A stretch of DNA of 64,000 nucleotides from JBAYJC01 sp041665285 (GTDB lineage: Bacteria; Patescibacteriota; Patescibacteriia; 2-12-FULL-60-25), in NCBI GenBank assembly GCA_041665285.1, contig JBAYJC010000004.1, forward strand, positions 1 through 64,000. Direction: 5' to 3'. The translations under genes were made by a program, and so were the position numbers. The stretch's first letter is position 1. Each line of letters starts with the position of its first letter. Positions 1-9,121 of this stretch are shown one piece after another. The notes under the pieces were generated by a model. The model made no database searches and was not told the origin of the DNA. It saw only the letters and a list, made by a program, of their open reading frames with translations.

Positions 1-997
1 AACGACCGGCCGCACGAACCGCCTCGCGCATCGAGCACTCATTCGGGATGATGACGTCCAATAAACGCGGCTCCCATCGATTGTTCCGCTCGATGAGGAG
101 GACGTTATCTTGCCCGGCGAGATCCAGCACGTTCCCTGTTTTCTGCGTATACTGCCGCATGTTCTTCGTCAATGTCCGCAAGGCTTTACGTAATGAAGCG
201 CTCTCGCTTTGAATAGGCCTTGTCAACGTCGGATACGCATCCATCACGATCTGTAGCAGATCCTGATAATCCCACGTTCCAAGATCTCCCTCTCCCAAAA
301 TACGCTCGCATTCTTGAAAAAACCGCATCTGCTGGTCCGCGGCGTCGCGCGCACGCTCCGTTTGCCACTCCGGACCGAACGGCAAACTTTTTTCAACGTA
401 ATAACCGGTCAACGAGATTTTTGACTGGACCTCCGGCAGACGCCGCTGAATCGTTATCTGTAATGGAAATTCGGCCGGAATCTGTTCCGGTGTCGCTTCG
501 ATCCCAACCTCCAGCGCTTGCACCGCCTCCCAAGAAATCGGCATCCGTCGCACAAGAGTCACTTCCGCCGGAACCGCGTCCTTTCCGAAAGATATTCTTA
601 AATCATTAAGATGCAAACGGCGTAACTTGATTTCATCTTGTAGATATCGTTCAACCTCTTGCAATCGAATTTCCTCCGTCTCGTTTTTTTCGTTTTGAAT
701 ATACGCGTGCAGGGGTGCGGCGGACGCTAAAAAATTCACTTTCGCCACGATATTCGGATGGTGTTTCTTAAAAGCTTCAGACGACCCTGTTTTTGCAGGA
801 ATTTCTTCCTCAAACGTAAACACGAGATTCTCCCCACCTTTTGCGAGGAGCTCCGGCAAATGCTCGCGTGGAATCAACGCGTCGAGCGACCGCATCAGTC
901 TGTCGGTCACTTCTTTGGGTCTTTTTGCAGATTTTTTTTCGCGTGGAGCCGATTCTTTCTGTGGAATGGCGGTCATTGTTTCTGCGGCATTCGGCAT
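1..997 (-). CDS. Kinase-like-fold protein (partial, runs off left edge)
   Basis: An open frame continues from an ATG at 997 off the left edge, giving 332 visible residues. I do not recognise a named family. A glycine-containing strand (GGENLVF, residues 54-60) is followed by a buried-lysine strand (IVAKV, K86). Far downstream comes TGNVLDLAGQDN (287-298) and then LLD (312-314). This order resembles the phosphate loop, catalytic lysine, catalytic loop (D-x4-N) and metal-binding Asp of aminoglycoside-phosphotransferase-like kinases. The same layout and signature recur in the protein at 45949-47553 (TGEILDFQGADN), so the two look like paralogues. The kinase-like fold is inference; activity is unknown. 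The start was chosen because an in-frame TGA lies a few codons upstream. No Shine-Dalgarno sequence is visible. Confidence 0.7.
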   Translation of the reverse strand, partial: MPNAAETMTAIPQKESAPREKKSAKRPKEVTDRLMRSLDALIPREHLPELLAKGGENLVFTFEEEIPAKTGSSEAFKKHHPNIVAKVNFLASAAPLHAYIQNEKNETEEIRLQEVERYLQDEIKLRRLHLNDLRISFGKDAVPAEVTLVRRMPISWEAVQALEVGIEATPEQIPAEFPLQITIQRRLPEVQSKISLTGYYVEKSLPFGPEWQTERARDAADQQMRFFQECERILGEGDLGTWDYQDLLQIVMDAYPTLTRPIQSESASLRKALRTLTKNMRQYTQKTGNVLDLAGQDNVLLIERNNRWEPRLLDVIIPNECSMREAVRAAGR

Positions 998-1034
998 ACC
1001 AACCCATTCTATCAATCACGTCGCTCCGTGAGAA

Positions 1035-1070
1035 CCCAAAAAAATAAGAGCCCGTCAGAAACGACAGGCT
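1035..1070 (-). terminator. Intrinsic terminator of receiver-domain gene
   Basis: Read on the minus strand, a GC-rich stem (AGCCTGTCG with TGACGGGCT, one G-U pair) is followed by a T-rich run. It lies just after the stop codon of the receiver gene and before the start of the kinase-like gene. Confidence 0.75.
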
Positions 1071-1094
1071 GAGTAAGAGAAACCCCGACGCGCG

Positions 1095-1517
1095 TCAGCG
1101 GGCGACGCAGGCGTCGCGGAAGAAGTCGACGATCATCTTCTTCAGAACCGCACTCTCCTCGTCCGGAAGCGGCTTCTGAAAGAAGCGCCGCGCACCCACG
1201 AGATGCGCATCCTTGAACAGATCGTAGTTGCCGGACATCATGACCGTGCAGTAGGACTTCGCACTTGGGAAGCTTCCCATCTGCACGTGTGTGCGACGGA
1301 TCAGCTCCGTCCCGCTCATGACGGGCATTTCACCGTCCGTGATCAGGAAGAACGGAAGACTCCCCTTGGTTGCGGCGATGGTCGTAATGGCCGCGTGCGC
1401 CGAGCATGATCCGACGATACCAATCGCCTCTGGCAAACCAGCGTCGGAGAGCCATGCGCGCACGAGCCGACAGAGCACCGTAACGCTTCGTTCTTCGTTA
1501 TCCACAATGAGAACCAT
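1095..1517 (-). CDS. Stand-alone response-regulator receiver (REC) protein
   Basis: The 140-residue protein is a single CheY-like receiver domain with no output domain. Visible signature residues are the acidic N-terminal patch (VDNEE, residues 5-9; D6), the phospho-acceptor candidate D61 in ITDGEMPVMSG, S95 in VMMSGN (the usual Thr/Ser switch), and K115 in FFQKPL. It probably receives phosphate from a histidine kinase and signals by protein contact; no kinase gene is next to it. The gene stands alone: TTGACA promoter at 1577-1605, strong AAGGAGGGG ribosome site before the ATG, and its own terminator. That expression layout differs from the surrounding genes and matches the other cassette genes in this window. 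Confidence 0.88.
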   Translation of the reverse strand: MVLIVDNEERSVTVLCRLVRAWLSDAGLPEAIGIVGSCSAHAAITTIAATKGSLPFFLITDGEMPVMSGTELIRRTHVQMGSFPSAKSYCTVMMSGNYDLFKDAHLVGARRFFQKPLPDEESAVLKKMIVDFFRDACVAR

Positions 1518-1576
1518 TCGATAACCCCTCCTTATGGGTCCGCTCCAACCAAAAGGCGCTTTGGCGAACGGAGAAC

Positions 1577-1605
1577 GAGCTTACCATTTAAACCCGATCT
1601 GTCAA
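1577..1605 (-). promoter_or_regulatory. Sigma70-type promoter of receiver gene
   Basis: Minus strand: TTGACA at 1605-1600. The -10 is TAAGCT with a 16-base spacer, preceded by TGG (extended -10), or AAGCTC with a 17-base spacer. It overlaps any longer N-terminus of the divergent methyltransferase, which argues for the shorter start of that gene. Confidence 0.65.
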
Positions 1606-1671
1606 GCCTTTGAATCCGCTGTTTTCCGTGCTAGACTTCGCTCGCATTTAATCGAATCCCACCTCTATTCT

Positions 1672-2541
1672 ATGGAACAACCCTCGTGGTCATTTCTGGC
1701 AGAACCGGCTGAATTACATGATTTCTATTGGTCCCCTGCCGGCTACACCCAACAAACCGAGGTCTGGAACACGCTCGGCGGAGAAAATGCCATTTCCGCG
1801 GCGGTTTCCGCTCCCGATGAGGAAAAGGAGCGCGTAAAAAGCGTCGCGAACACGGCGTTTGTCCTCGAACACACAAAACCGGACACGGTTGTTCTTGACC
1901 TCGGATGCGGATACGGGCGATTGGCGAAGTACGTCCTTCCGTTACGAACCTACGCGGCGTGGATCGGACTTGATAGCTCGCGCGTGATGCTCGACATCTT
2001 TCATCGACGTCATGCAACCAACGAAGCTGAAGCGAAGACACCGGCCATCATGGTTCAATCACACATCGATCAACTCCCGATCCGCGATCATTCCGTTGAT
2101 TATTGCGTGGTTTCCGCGGTCTTTTTGCACAATCCAAAAACATACACCGAACGTTCGATCGCCGAAATCCATCGCGTCCTCAAACCGGGCGGCGCGTTGC
2201 TCGTCATTGAATCGTTTCCGTTCTCGCGTACGCTGACCGGACTCATGGGCAACGCCTACCTCGCGTATTTAAAACTGACGGGCAAAGCGCAGAAAAACGG
2301 ACCGGTGCGCTATTTTCATGAAAAGGAGGTCCGGCGAATGCTTCAAAAATTCAGCTATGTCACCATCTACCGCAACGGGTTTACCGTCGTGCCAAAAACC
2401 ATCACCGGTCTTCCCGAATTCATTCAAAAACCGTATCGCCGGTTCATCTCGGCGCCGATTAACACGTTTTTAGAAAAACATCTCCCCGCATCGATCCGCA
2501 AACATCTCTGCACGCACCTGGATGTTGTTGCGACGGCGTAA
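1672..2541 (+). CDS. Class I SAM-dependent methyltransferase
   Basis: 289 residues from the ATG at 1672. The SAM-binding motif I is clear (VLDLGCGYGRLAKYV), followed by an acidic-strand loop (IGLDSS) and the post-motif region typical of Methyltransf_11 proteins (DQLPIRDHSVDYCVVSAVFLH, then EIHRVLKPGG). The substrate cannot be told from sequence; lipids, quinones, sugars and small molecules are all used by this family. A longer open frame begins at 1534, but its first 46 codons overlap the divergent receiver promoter and look unlike a conserved N-terminus. The gene is alone, converges on the 16S rRNA gene and ends in a hairpin at 2594-2614. Confidence 0.85.
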   Translation: MEQPSWSFLAEPAELHDFYWSPAGYTQQTEVWNTLGGENAISAAVSAPDEEKERVKSVANTAFVLEHTKPDTVVLDLGCGYGRLAKYVLPLRTYAAWIGLDSSRVMLDIFHRRHATNEAEAKTPAIMVQSHIDQLPIRDHSVDYCVVSAVFLHNPKTYTERSIAEIHRVLKPGGALLVIESFPFSRTLTGLMGNAYLAYLKLTGKAQKNGPVRYFHEKEVRRMLQKFSYVTIYRNGFTVVPKTITGLPEFIQKPYRRFISAPINTFLEKHLPASIRKHLCTHLDVVATA

Positions 2542-2555
2542 CACCGACGAACGAG

Positions 2556-2585
2556 AGGCCCTTCGACTCGCTCTGCTCGCTCAGG
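2556..2585. repeat. Dispersed intergenic repeat (CCTTCGACTNGCTC...CAGGA type)
   Basis: The stretch reads CCCTTCGACTCGCTCTGCTCGCTCAGGA. A related string (GATCCTTCGGCTTCG...CTACGCTCAGGATGACG) occurs at 23238-23283. Such sequences are common small dispersed repeats in bacterial intergenic space. Function unknown. Confidence 0.45.
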
Positions 2586-2593
2586 ACAAACTC

Positions 2594-2620
2594 AAAACGC
2601 CCTAAAGGCGTTTTTAGTTT
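2594..2620. terminator. Intrinsic terminator after methyltransferase
   Basis: Stem AAAACGCC/GGCGTTTT with a short CTAAA loop, followed by more T residues on the plus strand. It can work in both directions, so it may also stop transcription coming from the 16S gene. Confidence 0.8.
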
Positions 2621-2761
2621 GACTCCAGAAAAGTGACCGCAAAAAACCTGTCTGCAATTCGTTCACGTGTCGAGCGAGCTCGATCGTATAAACGACGCGT
2701 TGATGTTTCGATTTTCATCTACCTTGCGGCAGACGAGTCGAATATCGACCATCGGTTGATA

Positions 2762-2782
2762 GGTCCGACGCGAGGTCGGACC
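2762..2782 (-). other. Perfect GCGA-loop hairpin next to 16S 3' end
   Basis: GGTCCGAC and GTCGGACC are perfectly complementary around a tetraloop, about 15 bases past the mature 3' end of the 16S rRNA. No T tract follows in the direction of 16S transcription. A role in rRNA 3' processing or protection is therefore more likely than termination (inference). Confidence 0.5.
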
Positions 2783-2796
2783 AAATTCTCCCTAGA

Positions 2797-4304
<1,508 letters not shown>

Positions 4305-4447
4305 CTGCTCGTTCCCTGGTTGAAACGAGAGGTCAAGAAATAGACAAGTTCTTATAGACTTGCGGTCACTCTTCTGTTGTCAATCTACGTTCTCGGAGAT
4401 GTCCTTTCTGCCGGTGCCGTCTGTGGATATCTCTCTGAAGTGTCCAT

Positions 4448-4476
4448 ACTTTATAGGAACGCGAATGGGGTGTCAA
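4448..4476 (-). promoter_or_regulatory. Promoter of the 16S rRNA gene
   Basis: Minus strand TTGACA (4476-4471), then about 15-17 bases and TATAAAGT. It lies about 150 bases upstream of the mature 16S 5' end, a reasonable place for an rRNA leader. Confidence 0.65.
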
Positions 4477-4504
4477 GTACCCTATCCCCACCCGTCAAGG
4501 GGTG

Positions 4505-4840
4505 GCTTTTCCACAAGAACAAGCCTCGTCGACCCAAGCCCCTCCGGCGCCCCTCCCTCGTCCCGAAGCCCGCCCGTCCCCCATCCCTCAAAACACAGCC
4601 GAGGGACAGGCCATAAAAAAAGCCCCAGAAAAACCGAGAATATTGAGATATTTTCTTGAGACAAGAATATTATAATTCATCTCTCTTTTCTTCTCTCCAT
4701 TCTTCTCACAGGTGACATACACGGACAAGAAATATTTTATTATCTCTTTCCCACATCTCCGATTTTCTCCATTTCGATCCTCTGTAATATAAAAAAGTTA
4801 TCCACTGTTTTTCATGGAGGTTGCTTGCCTCACAAAGAGA
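4505..4840. other. Gene-free stretch upstream of 16S
   Basis: No convincing gene or known RNA is visible. The left part is GC-rich with short inverted repeats (for example CCCTC...GAGGG near 4580-4600). The right part, from about 4630, is AT-rich and leads into the extended -10 promoter at 4849-4857. Confidence 0.4.
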
Positions 4841-4848
4841 GAAATATG

Positions 4849-4857
4849 TGCTATACT
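4849..4857 (+). promoter_or_regulatory. Extended -10 promoter of the lysine-rich peptide gene
   Basis: TGC followed by TATACT forms an extended -10 element. No good -35 box lies 17 bases upstream. The leader to the ATG at 4943 would be about 80 bases. Confidence 0.5.
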
Positions 4858-4942
4858 ATTTTCATGACAGATGAATGATGTTCGTTGAACATCCTTCGCG
4901 TCATCGATCCTTGCACCTTAGCGGGACGTAACGCACATTTCT

Positions 4943-5014
4943 ATGGCCGCCAAGAAGAAAGTCGCCAAGAAGAAGCCAGTCAAGAAGGTGAAGAAGGCAA
5001 AGAAGCGATTGTAG
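4943..5014 (+). CDS. 23-residue lysine-rich (histone H1-tail-like) peptide
   Basis: The frame encodes 23 residues of which about half are Lys, with Ala, Val and Pro: AAKKKVAKKKPVKKV, then more KK pairs and a terminal RL. It looks like the PAKKA/KVAKK tails of bacterial H1-like proteins (HctA, AlgP and Hup tails) but without any other domain. Binding to DNA or RNA through charge is a reasonable guess, not shown. Support for a real gene: extended -10 promoter at 4849, the CTATG start context common in this genome, uniform AAG/AAA codons, and a strong terminator 30 bases after the stop. It is far below usual gene-caller length limits. Confidence 0.65.
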   Translation: MAAKKKVAKKKPVKKVKKAKKRL

Positions 5015-5043
5015 ATCGCTTCTCGACTCGCTCTTTCTCGGAA

Positions 5044-5079
5044 GAAAATTCCCCGAACCCACGTGGTCGGGGAATTTTC
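5044..5079. terminator. Bidirectional terminator
   Basis: Perfect stem GAAAATTCCCCGA/TCGGGGAATTTTC. A-rich and T-rich arms allow it to end both the lysine-rich peptide gene and the convergent endonuclease Q gene. Confidence 0.9.
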
Positions 5080-5093
5080 ATTTCCTCCAATTG

Positions 5094-6335
5094 TTATAGT
5101 AGTGCGGTCTGCACATTCTTCACGCCATCTTTCACATGGATTTTCCCAAACTCTCCATCATAGCCAGGGCGAATCTCCACATCGCCTGCGCGCATGCGCA
5201 TGATGACGCGCGCGAGCTCTTCACCTGCGACGAGACGCAGTTCTGATTCTGGGAGATCCAAGAGGATACCGAATTCTGTGCGGCCGTTTTTCAATAACTC
5301 CCCAAGTTTTGCTTGTACCTTTTTCGATGCGGAACCTACGCTCAACGCATCTGCAACCAATTCATCCAATGGGATAATCGAACGGAATGGAACAGCGGAT
5401 GGAGGACGGCCTCCGCGCGGACGATCCGCCAGATCTGCCACACGATGAAGCACACCGACGGTCATGGGCTTCCCACATTTCGGACACATGCCCTTCATCC
5501 GTTTCGTTTCCTCTGGCTCGCACCAAAATCCACAATCGCGATGGCCGTCTGTATGATACTTTCCTTCCTCCGGAAAAAACTCAATAGTCTCAAGAAACTT
5601 CGATACATCGTGTTCAACGAGAATTCGACGCAGTTCGTCGTATGTTGGCGTTTCCATGTCAAAAACGTTCGCTTCGCGTCCAAGCTTGTCCAATGAATGC
5701 GCATCGCTGTTCGATACAAGAAAATATCGATCGAGCGCGCTCCAGCGCCAATTCATAGCAGGATCAGACGACAGCCCTGTTTCAAGTGCGTGGATGTAGC
5801 GCGACGAATCGCCAAAACATTCCTCCATCGAATCAAACCCCGACTGAGATCCAAAGATCGCAAACCACGGCGTCCAAATATGCGCGGGGATAAAAATGGC
5901 CCGTTCATCGCTTTCAAAAAGCATTTTGAGCAAGTCCTCAGAATCCAAACCCAAGATAGGACGGCCGTCGCTTTTCACATTGAAGCCGCGGTCCGTAAGC
6001 ATGGAGGTAAACCGATCAACCGCCGCAAAGGTCGGCAGAAACAATAGATTATGCACGCGACGCGTCTTGCCGCCACGTTTGTAGATGCAGGAGACTTCTG
6101 TCCCCAGGATAAATCGCGTAGGCGAAGAACCATCGCGCAGTGCAAACGCCCCGCCCTCCGCTTCTTCGAGACTCTCCCCCATCTCCTTACGCCAGGCCGG
6201 ATGCGTAAAATCACCGGTCGTCACCAGCTGAATCCCCTTTTGCTCGCACCGCTTGGCAAGGTTTGGAATGGTCAACGCTTTGGAGCAGGCACGCGAAAAA
6301 CGCGAATGGATATGAAGATCCGTAATGACACGCAT
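5094..6335 (-). CDS. Endonuclease Q-like PHP-domain DNA repair nuclease
   Basis: The 413-residue protein begins with a PHP phosphoesterase domain: DLHIHSRFSRACS (6-18), TTGDFTHP (about 39-46), GTEVSCIY, VHNLLFLP, IPAHIWTPWF, ALETGLSSD and SNSDAHSLDKLGRE supply the His/Asp/Glu metal ligands. A zinc-ribbon follows (CGFWC...CPKCGKPMTVGV), then a helical C-terminus. This domain order is that of EndoQ, first characterised in Thermococcales, which cuts 5' of deaminated bases (uracil, hypoxanthine, xanthine) and AP sites; similar bacterial genes are often misannotated as UvrD-like or PHP proteins. The start ATG is preceded by AGCT, with no Shine-Dalgarno sequence. The small membrane-protein gene ends 3 bases upstream, so the two are probably cotranscribed. 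Confidence 0.88.
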   Translation of the reverse strand: MRVITDLHIHSRFSRACSKALTIPNLAKRCEQKGIQLVTTGDFTHPAWRKEMGESLEEAEGGAFALRDGSSPTRFILGTEVSCIYKRGGKTRRVHNLLFLPTFAAVDRFTSMLTDRGFNVKSDGRPILGLDSEDLLKMLFESDERAIFIPAHIWTPWFAIFGSQSGFDSMEECFGDSSRYIHALETGLSSDPAMNWRWSALDRYFLVSNSDAHSLDKLGREANVFDMETPTYDELRRILVEHDVSKFLETIEFFPEEGKYHTDGHRDCGFWCEPEETKRMKGMCPKCGKPMTVGVLHRVADLADRPRGGRPPSAVPFRSIIPLDELVADALSVGSASKKVQAKLGELLKNGRTEFGILLDLPESELRLVAGEELARVIMRMRAGDVEIRPGYDGEFGKIHVKDGVKNVQTALL

Positions 6336-6338
6336 AGC

Positions 6339-6476
6339 TTATGGGAGGATATTCTGCTTCACGAACAAAATCAAAAACGCAACAACCACGCATCCAAGCA
6401 TCACCATCATCACCACGCTCATCTGCGGTTTAGACGGCGGTACTTTTGGAGGCACAGAAGGAGCAAGAGCAGACAT
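6339..6476 (-). CDS. 45-residue single-pass membrane protein
   Basis: This short frame sits in the gap between cysS and the endonuclease Q gene. A proline-rich N-terminus (PSVPPKVPPSKP) is followed by one hydrophobic helix (roughly residues 20-39) and a short KQNILP tail. It ends 3 bases before the downstream start and begins 3 bases after the cysS stop, the spacing expected of a real operon member. I recognise no family. Position suggests a small inner-membrane peptide; any link to tRNA charging or DNA repair is not supported by sequence. Confidence 0.6.
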   Translation of the reverse strand: MSALAPSVPPKVPPSKPQMSVVMMVMLGCVVVAFLILFVKQNILP

Positions 6477-6479
6477 ACG

Positions 6480-7859
6480 TTATTTTGCGATCAATGCATA
6501 TCCACCTTCTGATTCATCCAGGACTTCCCATCCTCGTGCTTCGATCTGCGCGCGTAACTCGTCCGAACGCTTCCAATTTTTTGTGGCGCGAGCCTCACGA
6601 CGCTCTTCCGCAAGAACGCGAACCTCTTCAGGCGCAACCGGTTCTACCAGTGGGACACCAAGCACATCCACTAAACCAAGGCCGAGCACCTCATCCATGG
6701 CGACGATCGCTTGCGTTTTCTCCTCATCTGACGCAGTGCCCTTCAACACCTCCCACACGACCGCAAGAGCTTGCGGCGTATTCAGATCAGCTTCCAAAGC
6801 TAACACAAATTCTTGGACGACCTCCCCCGTCTTCGCAGCCGGAAGCAATCGACACGCATTTCGCAATTTCTTCAACGCATTCTGCGCGCCTTCGAGCGCT
6901 TCCCAGGTAAAGTTCAACTTTGATCGATAGTGCGCCGTGAGATAAAAATAGCGAAGAGCGAGCGGATCAAACCCCTTTGCAACCACCTCATCCAGCGTAA
7001 ACGCATTGCCCTCGCTCTTCCCCATGCGACGACCGTCGACCGTGAGGAATTCGTTGTGCAACCAATAGTTCGCGAGCGGCCGATCATACGCGGCCTCGCT
7101 TTGGGCGATTTCGTTTTCATGATGAACCGCAATGTGATCAATGCCGCCGCAGTGAATATCAAACGGCTGACCAAGATATTTCACGGACATGGCTGAGCAC
7201 TCTATGTGCCAGCCCGGAAAACCCATGCCCCAGGGGCTTTCCCATTCCATCTGACGTTGTACGTCCGTTGGGGAAAACTTCCACAAGGCAAAATCCGTTG
7301 CATTCTTTTTCTCTTCATTCACCTCTATGCGCGTTCCCGCTTCCTTTTCCTCAAGCTTCTGACCAGACAGCTTTCCATAGGGAGCGAATTTCGCTGTATC
7401 AAAATAGATGCCATCGCTTGTACGGTAGGTAAATCCTTTTTTCTCAAGGTCGTGAATAAGCGCGATCTGCTCTGGGATATTCTCCGTGGCGCGAGGCGTG
7501 TTGGTTGGACGAAGGATATTCAACCGCTCCTCATCCGCAAAGAATCGCGATTCCATTTCTCGTGCGATTTCGTAGGCAGCACGCTTTTGACGTACAGCTT
7601 CACGCTCGACCTTGTCTTCGCCTGCATCACCGTCACCCACAAGATGACCAACATCCGTGATGTTCATCACATGCGTGACGCTGTAGCCTGACGATTCAAG
7701 CATGCGTCTCAACACATCCTCAAACACATACGACCGCAGATTGCCGATGGTCGCGGGATTGTAGACAGTAGGGCCACAGCAATACATGCCTACGTTGCCA
7801 GAAACAATAGGTTCAAATGGCTCCAGCTTTTTGTGGAGCGAATTCCAGAGGTTTAGCAT
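6480..7859 (-). CDS. cysS: Cysteinyl-tRNA synthetase
   Basis: 459 residues from the ATG at 7859 (MLNLWNSLHKK), which matches the usual CysRS N-terminus; 11 further upstream codons are open but not conserved. The class I signature appears as PTVYNPATIGNLRSY and the KMSKS-type loop as RRMGKSEGN. Zinc ligands are seen in YCCGPTVY, WHIECSAM and HHENEIAQSE. The enzyme attaches Cys to tRNA-Cys in the cytoplasm. HIGH is changed to TIGN and KMSKS to RMGKSE, variants that keep the functional Gly/Lys. No Shine-Dalgarno sequence is seen. Confidence 0.96.
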   Translation of the reverse strand: MLNLWNSLHKKLEPFEPIVSGNVGMYCCGPTVYNPATIGNLRSYVFEDVLRRMLESSGYSVTHVMNITDVGHLVGDGDAGEDKVEREAVRQKRAAYEIAREMESRFFADEERLNILRPTNTPRATENIPEQIALIHDLEKKGFTYRTSDGIYFDTAKFAPYGKLSGQKLEEKEAGTRIEVNEEKKNATDFALWKFSPTDVQRQMEWESPWGMGFPGWHIECSAMSVKYLGQPFDIHCGGIDHIAVHHENEIAQSEAAYDRPLANYWLHNEFLTVDGRRMGKSEGNAFTLDEVVAKGFDPLALRYFYLTAHYRSKLNFTWEALEGAQNALKKLRNACRLLPAAKTGEVVQEFVLALEADLNTPQALAVVWEVLKGTASDEEKTQAIVAMDEVLGLGLVDVLGVPLVEPVAPEEVRVLAEERREARATKNWKRSDELRAQIEARGWEVLDESEGGYALIAK

Positions 7860-7904
7860 GACGCCAGCATAGCCGAAATGCACAAAAGACAAAAGAACGG
7901 GAGG

Positions 7905-8564
7905 CTATCTGCCCTCCCGTTGCTCTCGGACCCGTTCCAAACGCTCTTTTTTCGCCCGTTCTAATTGCTCTCGCGACTCTTCCGCGCGCCGTTCTGCACG
8001 TGCTTGGGCTTCTTCACGCGTCTTGCGCCGCTCATCTTCTGATGGCTCTTTCCAGTGCGCTACTTCTTCGTCCACTTCCTTGAGAAGAGGCGCGTATTTC
8101 ATACGCGTATCCGTCGTGTGTTCCAACGTAGGCACGTTTTCATCGTGCGCCTTTTGCACAAACGCCTGCATACGCTCTTTTTTCATCAACCGCTCCTTAG
8201 CACGCATCAAACGCAATTCTTTGATGCGACGCTGTAAAATCTTTGCACGCACTTCGTCTGGTGCTTGACGAAGCATTGTAGGAGCAATCCGTGCCTCTGC
8301 TTGCTCAATCGTAGTACGCAATCCATAGAGAGGATGATCTGGCAGTACATCATCCGACGCATACGCATAGCCCGAAGTACCAACACCTATCACAAGCGCG
8401 AGCACGCCCATCACGGTCGCAAACTTCATGACAAACGTAAAAGGCCGACGCACCGTAGTCGGCGCTGTTTGGAAACGCTGTTCTAATGTGGACGCAAAAA
8501 GCGCAGACGGTTTTGCACGTTGCCGTAGGCGATAGAGCCGCCACTTGAGATGCCACAATGTCAT
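7905..8564 (-). CDS. DUF5667-type membrane protein, probable anti-sigma partner
   Basis: 219 residues with one transmembrane helix at about 47-68 (FATVMGVLALVIGVGTSGYAYA). Directly after it comes DDVLPDHPLYGLRTTIE, the recognisable DUF5667 motif, followed by a long charged helical region rich in Arg, Glu and Lys that looks like a coiled coil. The start codon overlaps the stop of the ECF sigma gene by 4 bases, so the two are translationally coupled. Such pairs usually comprise a membrane-anchored regulator facing outward and a cytoplasmic sigma factor. No zinc-binding HxxxCxxC anti-sigma motif is visible, so the mechanism of sigma control is open. Confidence 0.72.
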   Translation of the reverse strand: MTLWHLKWRLYRLRQRAKPSALFASTLEQRFQTAPTTVRRPFTFVMKFATVMGVLALVIGVGTSGYAYASDDVLPDHPLYGLRTTIEQAEARIAPTMLRQAPDEVRAKILQRRIKELRLMRAKERLMKKERMQAFVQKAHDENVPTLEHTTDTRMKYAPLLKEVDEEVAHWKEPSEDERRKTREEAQARAERRAEESREQLERAKKERLERVREQREGR

Positions 8565-9064
8565 AGGATATGTTTGCGTTCAATCAACCCACGTAACTTT
8601 TGCAACAGACGTATGGCCTGCACCCGCAGGGCCCCGGAAGTCTTCCCCGTGATCTGCGCAAGCTCATCAAACGACCAACCTTCCAGATACTTCATACGTA
8701 TCAACCGTACCTCCTCTGGAGGAAGAGTCTGCATAACCTCGAGAATCCGCCGTTCACTATCGTTCTGCGCTTGCACTTCAGAGCCGTTGTACGAGAGGGC
8801 CAATGTCCACTCCACTTCTTCCAAAGGCGTTCCTGGATGTGTTTTCGCGTAGGTATTGATGATGTGATTACGGGCGATCGTATAGATCCAAGATGCCTGA
8901 CTAATAGAGGGGTCATACCGCTCAAATGCTTCGTAGGCCTTGAGGAAAATATCCTGGGTCAGGTCCTCGGCTAAGCGTCTATCCCCTCCTACGCGAAAAT
9001 ACACGAATGCATAGACCCGCTTCATGTACGTTCTATAAAATCCGGTAAATTGGTTCTGCTCCAT
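8561..9064 (-). CDS. ECF-type RNA polymerase sigma factor
   Basis: The 167-residue protein has sigma region 2 (VYAFVYFRVGGDRRLAEDLTQDIFLKAY; region 2.4 around SWIYTIARNHIINTY) and region 4 (LPPEEVRLIRMKYLEGWSFDELAQ then the helix-turn-helix LRVQAIRLLQKLRG). Regions 1 and 3 are absent, as in ECF or group 4 factors. It would direct RNA polymerase to a small set of envelope or stress promoters. A GGAAAGG Shine-Dalgarno-like sequence precedes the ATG. It is cotranscribed with the DUF5667 membrane protein. Confidence 0.92.
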   Translation of the reverse strand: MEQNQFTGFYRTYMKRVYAFVYFRVGGDRRLAEDLTQDIFLKAYEAFERYDPSISQASWIYTIARNHIINTYAKTHPGTPLEEVEWTLALSYNGSEVQAQNDSERRILEVMQTLPPEEVRLIRMKYLEGWSFDELAQITGKTSGALRVQAIRLLQKLRGLIERKHIL

Positions 9065-9121
9065 GCCTTTCCTACGTAACAGAATACACAGTTTGCGTCA
9101 ATTTGTTACAGATCACTTTTC

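Noticed and set aside
1534..1671. Longer N-terminus of the methyltransferase
   Set aside because: Overlaps the divergent receiver promoter and has no conserved character; the ATG at 1672 fits better.
6376..6430. His-rich stretch in plus-strand frames near 6400
   Set aside because: It is the antisense of the Met/Val-rich helix of the 45-residue membrane protein; not a metal-binding gene.
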